Source: Lamprocystis purpurea DSM 4197
GTDB lineage: Bacteria > Pseudomonadota > Gammaproteobacteria > Chromatiales > Chromatiaceae
Length of the DNA: 47,990 nucleotides
Direction of reading: 5' to 3'
Assembly (NCBI RefSeq): GCF_000379525.1
Contig: NZ_KB902497.1
Location: 1 to 47,990 of the forward strand
The translations under genes were made by a program, and so were the position numbers. The notes below the pieces were generated by a model. The model worked only from the letters and a program-made list of their open reading frames with translations. It was not told the origin of the DNA and ran no database searches. How positions within the stretch are numbered: the first letter of the stretch is position 1; each line of letters opens with the position of its first letter. Positions 16,238-24,148 of the stretch are shown piece by piece.

Positions 16238-17035
16238 ATGTCCAATCCGTCGATTCCGCCCCGCACTGCCTTGGTTTTTCTCATCCTGGCTACCGCGGCG
16301 GGAGCGGACGGCGCCGCCACCGTCCCCGGCGGCCAGTCCCTGGACCAGGCCGCCAACGACCCCACCGCCTCGCTGATGGCGGTGCAGTTCCAGAACATCT
16401 ACTCGGGCAACTACTACCACCTGCACGACGCGAGTGGCAACACGGTGTTGCTGCGACCGGTGGTGCCGTTCACGACCGGGCCAGTCAGCCACATCGCCCG
16501 CGCAACCATCCCTTACGCGACGCTCAGCCCCTCGGGCAAAACCGGCCTTGGCGACTCCGTGCTGTTCGACCTGATCGTGTTCAATCAGTCCTGGGGCCGC
16601 TGGGGCATCGGCCCGGTTTTGCTGCTGCCCACCGCCACCGATGACGCCCTGGGTGCGGAGAAGTGGGCGGCCGGTCCGGCGCTTGGCTTCGTCGCCCGTC
16701 AGCCGTCACTCATGTGGGGCCTGTTCAACCAGAACCTGTTCTCCTTTGCCGGCAATGACCAGCGCGATGAGGTGAAGCTCAGCATCCTGCAGCCGATCCT
16801 CAACTATTCACTCCCGCACAAGTGGTCCATCGGCACGTCCGAGATGAACATCACCTACGACTGGAACAAAGGCGCCTGGGCCAATCTTCCGCTGGGAATC
16901 AAGATCTCCAAGCTGCATAAGTTTGACAGGTTGCCGGTGCAGTTCAGCGGCAGCTACGAGTACAACTTTGCGAATGCCGAGGTGGCCCCCGAGTGGTCGG
17001 TGAACCTGACCATCAAATTCCTGTTTCCAATCTGA
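16238..17035 (+). CDS. Outer-membrane beta-barrel protein (MetA-deg/SphA-like)
   Basis: A secreted protein of about 265 residues. The N-terminal RTALVFLILATAAGADGAA segment is a signal peptide. The mature part alternates amphipathic strands (GKTGLGDSVLFDLIVF, WGIGPVLLLPTATDD, KWAAGPALGFVARQ) and ends in Phe-Leu-Phe-Pro-Ile, as in small outer-membrane barrels of the phenol-MetA-degradation type. The ATG at 16238 puts the signal peptide near the N-terminus; open frame continues to a TTG at 16148. It ends 23 nt before a sulfatase gene, so the barrel may let substrates or products cross the outer membrane. Confidence 0.75.
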   Translation: MSNPSIPPRTALVFLILATAAGADGAATVPGGQSLDQAANDPTASLMAVQFQNIYSGNYYHLHDASGNTVLLRPVVPFTTGPVSHIARATIPYATLSPSGKTGLGDSVLFDLIVFNQSWGRWGIGPVLLLPTATDDALGAEKWAAGPALGFVARQPSLMWGLFNQNLFSFAGNDQRDEVKLSILQPILNYSLPHKWSIGTSEMNITYDWNKGAWANLPLGIKISKLHKFDRLPVQFSGSYEYNFANAEVAPEWSVNLTIKFLFPI

Positions 17036-17058
17036 TCATCCTATCCGGAGTCCAGCCC

Positions 17059-18615
17059 ATGAAGCGATCCCTGCCCGGTCTGCTCGCCATCGCGGCGCTG
17101 CTGATCCACTTTCCCGGTCTTGCCGCGACGCAAACCCCGGCGCCGCCGCCGGCTAAGCCCAACATCCTCGTCATCATGGGCGACGACATCGGCTGGATGA
17201 ACGTCTCGTCCTATGGCGCCGACATCATGGGGGTGGCCACACCCAACATCGACCGCATCGGCCGCGAAGGGCTGCGGCTCGGCGCCTTCTACGCCCAGCC
17301 GAGTTGCACCGCCGGGCGGGCGGCTTTCATCACCGGCCAATTGCCGGTGCGCACCGGGCTGACGACGGTCGGCACCCCGGGCTCCCCCGCCGGGCTCAAG
17401 GCCGAGGACATTACGCTCGCCGAGATCCTCAAGAGCAAAGGCTACGCTACCGCCCAATTCGGCAAGAACCACCTGGGCGACCTGGACGAGCACCTGCCCT
17501 GCCGGCATGGCTTCGACGAGTTCTGGGGCAACCTCTATCACCTGAACGCCAACGAGGACCTGGAGGACCCGGATCGGCCGACCAACCCCGAATTCCTGGC
17601 CAAGTTCAACCCGCGCGGCATCGTCTCCTGTACCGCCGGCGGGCCGGCCGCGGACGAAGGGCCGCTGACCATCGAGCGCATGAAAACCTTCGACGACGAA
17701 GTGGCCGCCAAGTCAGTCGCCTTCCTGGAGCACCGCGCCCAGGACGGCAAGCCCTTCTTCCTGTGGCACAACGCGACCCGTCAGCACGTCTTTATCCACC
17801 TCAAGCCCGAGTCCCAGGGCCAGTCCCGCGCCGGCCGCGAGGACATCTACGGTCAAGGACTCAAAGAACACGACGGACATGTGGGCCTGCTGCTCGCCGC
17901 ACTCGACGCGACCGGGCTCGCGAAGAACACCATCGTCATCTACACCAGCGACAACGGCGCCTACCAGTATATGTGGCCCGAGGGCGGCACCTCGCCCTTC
18001 CGCGGCGACAAGGGCACCACCTGGGAGGGCGGCGTGCGCGTGCCCTTCCTGATGCGCTGGCCGGGGGCTCCGGCCGGGCGGGTGAGCGGCGAGATCGTCG
18101 ACATGACCGACCTGCTGCCGACGCTGGCGGCAGCCGCCGGCGAATCCGATGTGGTGACCAAACTCCAGGCCGGCACGACCTACGGCGACCGCAGCTACAA
18201 AGTGCATCTGGACGGCTTCGAGCAAACCGCCTTCTTCAGCGGCCAGACCGAGAAATCTGCACGGAACTTCGTCTTCTATTACGACGAGAGCACCCTGACC
18301 GCGATCCGCTACAACCAGTTCAAAGTCACTTTCTCTGCCAAGCTGGGTGGTCACTGGGACGACCCGCTTCAGAACCTGGGGCGCCCGGTCATTGACAACC
18401 TGCTGATGGACCCGTTCGAGCGCCAATGGGGCGACCTGAATCGGCAGTACGCCGAGCACAAAGCCTGGGTGTTGACTCCCATGGTCGGCGTCGTCGAACA
18501 GCACTTCGCGAGCTTCAGGGACTTCCCCATCCGGCAGGTCGGACTCTCCGCGCAGTTCGGCAAGACGATCGAGGGCATCCAGTCGCAACTACTCAAGATG
18601 CAGCAGGCGAATTAG
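17059..18615 (+). CDS. Secreted sulfatase (formylglycine type), CxAxR motif
   Basis: Hydrolyses a sulfate ester in the periplasm; the substrate is unknown. A signal peptide occupies residues 1-24 (LLAIAALLIHFPGLAA). The metal aspartates Asp42-Asp43 lie in IMGDDIGW. Cys83 in PSCTAGR fits the CXAXR form of the formylglycine motif. The GKNHLGD and YTSDNGAYQ motifs are also present. At 518 residues it is normal for a large arylsulfatase. The ATG at 17059 follows GGAG. It sits between two beta-barrel genes, 23 and 3 nt away, in one likely operon. No formylglycine-generating enzyme gene lies in the window. Confidence 0.9.
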   Translation: MKRSLPGLLAIAALLIHFPGLAATQTPAPPPAKPNILVIMGDDIGWMNVSSYGADIMGVATPNIDRIGREGLRLGAFYAQPSCTAGRAAFITGQLPVRTGLTTVGTPGSPAGLKAEDITLAEILKSKGYATAQFGKNHLGDLDEHLPCRHGFDEFWGNLYHLNANEDLEDPDRPTNPEFLAKFNPRGIVSCTAGGPAADEGPLTIERMKTFDDEVAAKSVAFLEHRAQDGKPFFLWHNATRQHVFIHLKPESQGQSRAGREDIYGQGLKEHDGHVGLLLAALDATGLAKNTIVIYTSDNGAYQYMWPEGGTSPFRGDKGTTWEGGVRVPFLMRWPGAPAGRVSGEIVDMTDLLPTLAAAAGESDVVTKLQAGTTYGDRSYKVHLDGFEQTAFFSGQTEKSARNFVFYYDESTLTAIRYNQFKVTFSAKLGGHWDDPLQNLGRPVIDNLLMDPFERQWGDLNRQYAEHKAWVLTPMVGVVEQHFASFRDFPIRQVGLSAQFGKTIEGIQSQLLKMQQAN

Positions 18616-18618
18616 GCC

Positions 18619-19611
18619 ATGCCGGAGCGACTCAAGATGGCGAACCCGTTATCGTGGCTCTGCCGGCGCACCGCGCCGCCCTTGATGTTGGTGCAGGCAA
18701 TCGCCCTGGGATGTCCGGACGCGGTGCTCGCCGCGGAGGGCGGGACCGGACACGCTCTGCCGGGCGGCACTGCAACCCTGATCGACCTGCCGCCGACCAA
18801 GCCCGGCTGGGTCGTGGAGCCGATCTATCTGCATTACGAAGGCACGGCATCAACGTCTAAAACGATCCCCATCGCCGGGACCCTGACCGCGGGCCTCGCG
18901 GCGACCAGCGACGCTCTCCTGCTCGGCGGTCTTTACACCTTCGAGCAGACCCCGCTGGGCGCCCATTACAGCCTGGGCGCCTATCTACCCTATGTCTGGA
19001 TCAGGGTCGACGCGGACCTCGAAACCCCGTTCGGCACCGTTCGGCGTCGCGACAGTGCCTCCGGGATCGGTGACCTGACGCTGATTCCCGCCATGCTGGC
19101 CTGGAAGATGGGGTTCTGGCAACTGAGCGCTTTGCTCCCGGTCTACGCCCCCACCGGCGACTACCAGCAGGGCCGGTTGGCCAACCCCGGCCTCAACTAC
19201 TGGACTTTCGACCCGACGCTGGGCGCCTCCTACAACAACGACAAGAGCGGGCTCAATGCCGCGCTCTACCTGGGGATCGGCATCAACACCGAGAACCCCG
19301 ACACCGACTACCGCAGCGGCTCCACCCTGCACCTGGACGGCAGCATCCAGCAATTGCTGCCGGTCGGACCGGGCTTCCTCGGTATCGGCGCGGAAGCCTT
19401 TTACCTGGATCAAGTGACCGCCGACAGCGGGCGGGGCGCACGCCTCGGCGACTTCCAGGGCCGAACCGCCGGCATCGGCCCGGTGCTGACCTATCTCCTG
19501 CCGCGCGGCAAGAACACCTTGGTCGCGGAGCTACGCTGGCTGCCTGAGTTGGAGGTGCACAACCGACTGGAGGGCGACTACGTCTGGCTGAAGGTCGTCT
19601 ACCAGTTTTGA
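18619..19611 (+). CDS. Outer-membrane transporter-like protein (MetA-deg/SphA family)
   Basis: A 330-residue barrel-type protein: an N-terminal hydrophobic export region (residues about 18-39, ending in AVLAAEGG), then LPPTKPGWVVEPIYLHYEG. The strand pattern includes GIGDLTLIPAMLAWKMG and LLPVYAPTGDY, hallmarks of the phenol-MetA-degradation/SphA-like family. It ends in Val-Val-Tyr-Gln-Phe, a beta-signal terminated by Phe. The gene begins 3 nt after the first sulfatase stop, so translation is likely coupled. Family members are associated with uptake of hydrophobic compounds; here the neighbours suggest sulfated or desulfated molecules. Confidence 0.85.
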   Translation: MPERLKMANPLSWLCRRTAPPLMLVQAIALGCPDAVLAAEGGTGHALPGGTATLIDLPPTKPGWVVEPIYLHYEGTASTSKTIPIAGTLTAGLAATSDALLLGGLYTFEQTPLGAHYSLGAYLPYVWIRVDADLETPFGTVRRRDSASGIGDLTLIPAMLAWKMGFWQLSALLPVYAPTGDYQQGRLANPGLNYWTFDPTLGASYNNDKSGLNAALYLGIGINTENPDTDYRSGSTLHLDGSIQQLLPVGPGFLGIGAEAFYLDQVTADSGRGARLGDFQGRTAGIGPVLTYLLPRGKNTLVAELRWLPELEVHNRLEGDYVWLKVVYQF

Positions 19612-19682
19612 GAGGGCAGTGGACTCAGACCCGAGTACCGAATGACGCTTAACCCACCACCACGAGAGAAAACGGAGACCAC

Positions 19683-19946
19683 ATGATGAAGCGCACGACC
19701 CTACTCGGCTTGACCTTGTTGATCGCGGCCGGTACCGCCTGCGCCGGCGTCCTCGACCCGGAATGCACCGCGCAGAAGGCGGCCAAGGGCGCCGCGGCCA
19801 AGGCCACCGTCGGTGTCGGCGGACGCTGCTCGCCCGCCGAGGCGGTGAAGGACACGGCCAAGCGCGCCACCGGCATTGAGGACAAGGGAACGCTCAAACC
19901 AGGGGCCGATACTGAAAAAGGCGCGGCCAAGAAGACCGCGAAGTGA
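19683..19946 (+). CDS. Small secreted Lys/Ala-rich protein
   Basis: An 87-residue protein with a clear signal peptide (RTTLLGLTLLIAAGTACAG, cleavage probably after ACA). The mature part is rich in Lys, Ala and Gly and has two cysteines (in PECTAQ and GRCSP), so one disulfide is possible. The signal lacks the Leu of a good lipobox. Two adjacent ATG codons follow GGAG. It lies between a barrel gene and the second sulfatase in the same run of rightward genes. The family is not recognised. The very basic tail may bind anionic sulfated or cell-wall polymers, which is a guess. Confidence 0.75.
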   Translation: MMKRTTLLGLTLLIAAGTACAGVLDPECTAQKAAKGAAAKATVGVGGRCSPAEAVKDTAKRATGIEDKGTLKPGADTEKGAAKKTAK

Positions 19947-20038
19947 TTCAGCTTGCAAGGTCCACGGCGCGAACGCCGGGCCTCCCGGCGACTCCGCCCA
20001 CCCGAATCAACTCACCCAGCCGACTTCAGGACCAGCCC

Positions 20039-21535
20039 ATGAAACCCCGTGCCTTAGCCGTTTGCGCCCTCGTCTGGCTCGGCCTGATCGCCGTGCCGCT
20101 CGCCCAGGCCGCAGCCGATACTCCGCCCGCAACCGTCGGTAAACCCAACATCGTCATGATCCTGGCCGACGACCTGGGCAACGCCGACCTCGGCTATCGC
20201 GGCAGCGACATCCAGACACCGAACATCGACGCGCTGGCCAAAGATGGGGTGCGCCTGGAAAACTTCCACGGCATGCCGGTCTGCACCCCCGCCCGCGCGG
20301 CCCTGATGACGGGTCGCTATCCGATGCGCCAGGGCCTCCAGACCCTGGTGATCTTTCCCAACCACAAGTACGGCCTGCCCACCGATGAGCGGACCCTGCC
20401 GCAAGCGTTGAAAGACGCGGGGTACGCGACCTACATGGTCGGCAAATGGCACCTGGGCCATGCCGACCGGAAATTCTGGCCGCAGAACCGCGGGTTCGAT
20501 CACTTCTACGGCAACACCGTCGGCGAGGTCGATTACTTCACCCATAAGCGCTCCGGCATCATCGATTGGCAGCGCGACGGCACCTTCATCGACGAGGAAG
20601 GCTATTACCTGGACCTGATCGGCAACGAGGCGGTCAAGATCATCGAACACCAGGCAAAGGACCAGCCATTCTTCCTCTACTTCGCCTCACTCGCCCCGCA
20701 CGCGCCCTATCAGGCGCCCAAAGCCGCCGAGGACCACTATGCCGACAGCATCGCGGACCCGACGCGCCGCACTTACGCCGCCATGATCAGTTCGCTCGAC
20801 GCGCAGGTCGGGCGGATCGTCAAGGCACTGGATGACCGCGGCATGCGCGATAACACCCTGATCATCTTCTCCAGCGACAACGGCGGACCCCGCAGCGCGG
20901 TGGTGGCCAGCGGGGCGCACTCTCCGGAGGAGCGCGCCGCGAGCGGCGTTACCCAGGATGTGCTGCCGGCCAGCAATGGCGACCTGCGCGGCGGCAAGGG
21001 CAGCCTGTATGAGGGCGGGGTGCGCGTCCCGACCATCTTCAACTGGCCGGCAAAGATCCAGCCGCGGGTCGTCGATGACGCGCTGCACATGGTGGACATC
21101 ATGCCCACCGCACTGGCACTGGCCGGCGCCCCCGCCAACCCCGCCGACAAGCCGCTCGACGGCAAGGACATCTGGACGACCGTCGCGACGGGTCAGGCGT
21201 CGCCGCACGACGACATCCTGGTCAACGTCGAGGCCTTCCGCGGCGCGGTCATCAAGGGCAAATGGAAACTGGTCAAGGTCGCGCTACTGCCGGGCAAGAC
21301 CGAATTGTTTGACCTGAGCGCCGACCCCAGCGAAAAGAACAACCTCGCCGAACAGCACCCGGAGGTCGTCCGTGACCTGGAGGACCGCCTGATCGCCTAC
21401 GCCAAGCAGCAGAAGATGAGCGAGTGGATGAAGGCGCAGCCGGACTACCTCGGCGCCCAGGGGCAGACCCTGTTCGACCCGGACTTCGACATCGACGACG
21501 GCGGGATGCCGCAACTGAAGGCGGTGCTGCCCTAG
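20039..21535 (+). CDS. Secreted arylsulfatase, CxPxR motif
   Basis: A 498-residue periplasmic sulfatase. A signal peptide covers residues 1-25 (ALVWLGLIAVPLAQAAA). The metal Asp pair is in ILADDLGNADLGYRG. Cys82 in VCTPARAALMTGRYP is the residue to be oxidised to formylglycine. GKWHLGH, APHAPY and FSSDNGGPRS complete the active site. It resembles arylsulfatase A/B and N-acetylgalactosamine-sulfatase types. The ATG at 20039 follows AGGA. The gene is the last of the barrel/sulfatase run; spacing from the small secreted gene is 92 nt. The natural substrate cannot be read from sequence. Confidence 0.92.
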   Translation: MKPRALAVCALVWLGLIAVPLAQAAADTPPATVGKPNIVMILADDLGNADLGYRGSDIQTPNIDALAKDGVRLENFHGMPVCTPARAALMTGRYPMRQGLQTLVIFPNHKYGLPTDERTLPQALKDAGYATYMVGKWHLGHADRKFWPQNRGFDHFYGNTVGEVDYFTHKRSGIIDWQRDGTFIDEEGYYLDLIGNEAVKIIEHQAKDQPFFLYFASLAPHAPYQAPKAAEDHYADSIADPTRRTYAAMISSLDAQVGRIVKALDDRGMRDNTLIIFSSDNGGPRSAVVASGAHSPEERAASGVTQDVLPASNGDLRGGKGSLYEGGVRVPTIFNWPAKIQPRVVDDALHMVDIMPTALALAGAPANPADKPLDGKDIWTTVATGQASPHDDILVNVEAFRGAVIKGKWKLVKVALLPGKTELFDLSADPSEKNNLAEQHPEVVRDLEDRLIAYAKQQKMSEWMKAQPDYLGAQGQTLFDPDFDIDDGGMPQLKAVLP

Positions 21536-21782
21536 CCGTGATCACGTCCTCTACCCGATTCCCGATGCGTTGGCGCCGGCCGGGTCTCGGCGCGGACCCT
21601 GGGCACATCCAAGCAGCGCAGCGGGATGCTGGGTGGGGGATAGACCAAAGAGTGGTACTGGTGGCGAACCCTGAAAACCGCTGAATCGCGGCCTCCCAAG
21701 TGTCCGCTATTGTGGCCTTCCGGAGCTTTGGTGAGCACTCGCACCCGTGTCAATACTCATGTCATCCCACCTGGGACCCACC

Positions 21783-24056
21783 ATGCCCTCTCTGCGCGAC
21801 CAGACCGATCGCATCCTGGCTGAACTGCTCGCCGCGCTACGTCGCGAAGCACCCAACGCGGCCGACCCCGCGGGCGTGGCTCATGACTTGGAAGTCCATC
21901 AGATTGAACTGGAACTTCAGAACCGGGAATTGCGCCAGGCGCAGCAGGCGCTGGAGGAATCCCGCGACCGCTACGTGGACCTGTACGACCATGCGCCGGT
22001 GGCCTATGCCAGCCTCACCGGCGAGGGGCGGATCACCCAACTGAACCTGACCGCGGCCCAGTTGTTGGGGATCGAGCGGGCGCGAGGGGAGGGCCTGTTC
22101 TTGGGAACACGGCTGGCCCCCGGGGACGGCCGCGTCCTGCTCAGCAGCCTCGGGCGGGTGCTGTCGACCGGCGAGGAGGAGTCCCACGAGGTCGGTTTGG
22201 GCCGTCCGCCGGCAACCCGGCGCGACCTGCGCCTGACCATCCGTCGCGAGACCCCGCGCCCGGCCGAGGCGACTCCGCCCACCTGCCGGGTGATCCTCTC
22301 GGACATCACCGAGATCACGCAGGCGCGCGCCGCGCTCCTCGCTGAGCGGCATTTCCTCCAGTCGGTCGTCGACGGGGTCAGCGATCCCATCGTCGTCATC
22401 GGCACCGATTGTCGGCTCCTGCTGATGAATCAGGCGGCACGGCAGGCGGCGAACGTGCCGGTCGAGGGCCGCTGCGGGCTGCCCTGCTACAGTGCCCTTA
22501 ACGGCCGCGACGCCCCCTGCGACAGTGCGGAGCATCCCTGCCCGGTGCCGCAAGTGCTGGCCGGCGGGCTACCGGTGAAGGTGGTCCATCGCGACCTGTG
22601 GGCGGACGGACGGACCCATTGGATCGAGGTCATCGGCTCGCGACTGCTCAGCCACACGGGCGAGATTCTGGGCGTGATCGAGTCCTCGCGCGACATCACA
22701 GAGCACCTGGACCTGACTGCCCGGCTCCAAGCGCGTGAACTGCAACTGGCGCATCTCGCCGAGCACGACCCACTGACTGATCTGCCCAACCGCATCTTAT
22801 TCGCCGACCGCCTACGCCAAGCGATGCGTCACTCGCACCGCGAGCGCCGCAAGGTCGCGCTGCTCTTCCTCGACCTGGACCATTTCAAGTCGATCAACGA
22901 TAGTCTGGGACACGCGACCGGAGACCTGATCTTGCAGCAGGCCGCCCGCCGCATGCGCACCCTGGTGCGGGAGGGCGATACCGTCGCCCGCATGGGGGGC
23001 GATGAGTTCACCGTGATCTTGGGGGCCTTGACGCAGGGCAGCGACGCCGGACTGATTGCGCATAAGCTGATTGCGGCCTTTGATGAGCCCTTCGAGGTCG
23101 CCGATCGGCTGCTCTATGTGACCGCCAGTATCGGCCTCAGCCTTTACCCCGATGATGGCACTGAACTGGAGACCCTGGTCCGCAACGCCGATTCGGCCAT
23201 GTATTGTGCCAAGGCGCAGGGCCGTAACACCTTTCGCTTCTACACCGAGGATATGACGGCGCAAGCCCTGGCGCAGGTCGCGTTGGAGTCCGACCTGCGC
23301 CAGGCGCTGGCCCGTGCGGAGTTCGTGCTCCACTACCAGTCCCAGATCGAGCTCGCGACCAGCCGCCTCGTCGGCTGCGAGGCCCTGATCCGTTGGCAGC
23401 ACCCAACGCTTGGGTTGGTCGAACCGGGACGCTTCATCCCCTTGGCGGAGTCCACCGGGCTGATCGTCCCGATCAGCGCCTGGGTGGTGCGCACCGCCGC
23501 CGCCCAGATCAAGGTCTGGCAAGATCAGGATCTACTGACTGATTCGGCGATTTGGATCAACCTGTCCGGGCGCGACACCCAAAACCCGAACCTGGCCGCG
23601 ACGATTGCGGGCATCTGCGGCGAGGTGGGTATAGACCCCGGCGACCTGGCGGTGGAGATCACCGAGACTTGGATCATGGCCAACCCCGACGTGGCGGCCG
23701 AGAATATCCGACGCCTGGAGGCCTTGGGGGTCGCGGTCGGCATCGACGACTTCGGCACCGGCTACGCGTCCTTGGCCGCCCTCAACCGGTTGGCGATACG
23801 CGAGATCAAAATTGACCGCGCACTCGTCGCCGGGCTACCGGCGGACCCGGGCGGCCGTGCCATTGTCCGCGCGGTGATTGCCCTAGGCCAGACACTGGGG
23901 TTGCGCATCGTGGCCGAGGGGGTCGAGACGCCAGCCCAGGCGGACTTTCTCAAGGCCGAGGGGTGCGGCATCGGCCAGGGTTACCTGTTCAGCCGGCCGC
24001 TCCCGGCAGCAGAGTTTGAGATCTGTGCTCGGGGTGCCAGCCGAAATGGCCCCTGA
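21783..24056 (+). CDS. PAS-PAS-GGDEF-EAL cyclic-di-GMP protein
   Basis: A soluble sensor of about 757 residues. Two PAS domains cover about residues 60-180 and 190-310. A GGDEF domain follows (RMGGDEF at about 403-409), then an EAL domain (CEALIRW at about 532-538). All EAL metal and catalytic positions I could check are present (INLSG, EITETW, IDDFGTGYASL, AEGVET), so it may both make and break c-di-GMP. The second PAS has four cysteines (C-x3-C-x10-C-x6-C) that could hold a metal or sense redox. The start is uncertain: GTG 21747, ATG 21759 or ATG 21783. Its TGA overlaps an ATG leading into the next sulfatase. Confidence 0.92.
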   Translation: MPSLRDQTDRILAELLAALRREAPNAADPAGVAHDLEVHQIELELQNRELRQAQQALEESRDRYVDLYDHAPVAYASLTGEGRITQLNLTAAQLLGIERARGEGLFLGTRLAPGDGRVLLSSLGRVLSTGEEESHEVGLGRPPATRRDLRLTIRRETPRPAEATPPTCRVILSDITEITQARAALLAERHFLQSVVDGVSDPIVVIGTDCRLLLMNQAARQAANVPVEGRCGLPCYSALNGRDAPCDSAEHPCPVPQVLAGGLPVKVVHRDLWADGRTHWIEVIGSRLLSHTGEILGVIESSRDITEHLDLTARLQARELQLAHLAEHDPLTDLPNRILFADRLRQAMRHSHRERRKVALLFLDLDHFKSINDSLGHATGDLILQQAARRMRTLVREGDTVARMGGDEFTVILGALTQGSDAGLIAHKLIAAFDEPFEVADRLLYVTASIGLSLYPDDGTELETLVRNADSAMYCAKAQGRNTFRFYTEDMTAQALAQVALESDLRQALARAEFVLHYQSQIELATSRLVGCEALIRWQHPTLGLVEPGRFIPLAESTGLIVPISAWVVRTAAAQIKVWQDQDLLTDSAIWINLSGRDTQNPNLAATIAGICGEVGIDPGDLAVEITETWIMANPDVAAENIRRLEALGVAVGIDDFGTGYASLAALNRLAIREIKIDRALVAGLPADPGGRAIVRAVIALGQTLGLRIVAEGVETPAQADFLKAEGCGIGQGYLFSRPLPAAEFEICARGASRNGP

Positions 24057-24070
24057 TGACACGATCAGTC

Positions 24071-24125
24071 ATTCCTCCATTCCTCCATTCCTCCATTCCT
24101 CCATTCCTCCATTCCTCCATTCCTC
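24071..24125 (+). repeat. Octanucleotide tandem repeat (ATTCCTCC), about 6.9 copies
   Basis: Six perfect copies of ATTCCTCC (24071-24118) plus a seven-base partial copy. The tract lies between the EAL gene stop and the sulfatase start at 24149. An ATG at 24056 reads through it in frame into the sulfatase. Because the unit is 8 bp, each gain or loss of a copy would shift that frame. The first 6 copies are uninterrupted. Confidence 0.95.
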
Positions 24126-24148
24126 GAAATCGCCAGGAGAATCCATCG

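Noticed and set aside
24071-24125. CRISPR array
   Set aside because: The units are 8 bp and contiguous, with no spacers and no cas genes.
24056-24148. Sulfatase N-terminal extension encoded by the repeat
   Set aside because: It would place a repetitive peptide before the signal peptide. The ATG at 24149 has a CAGGAG site and begins the signal directly. The in-frame link is reported as a regulatory possibility only.
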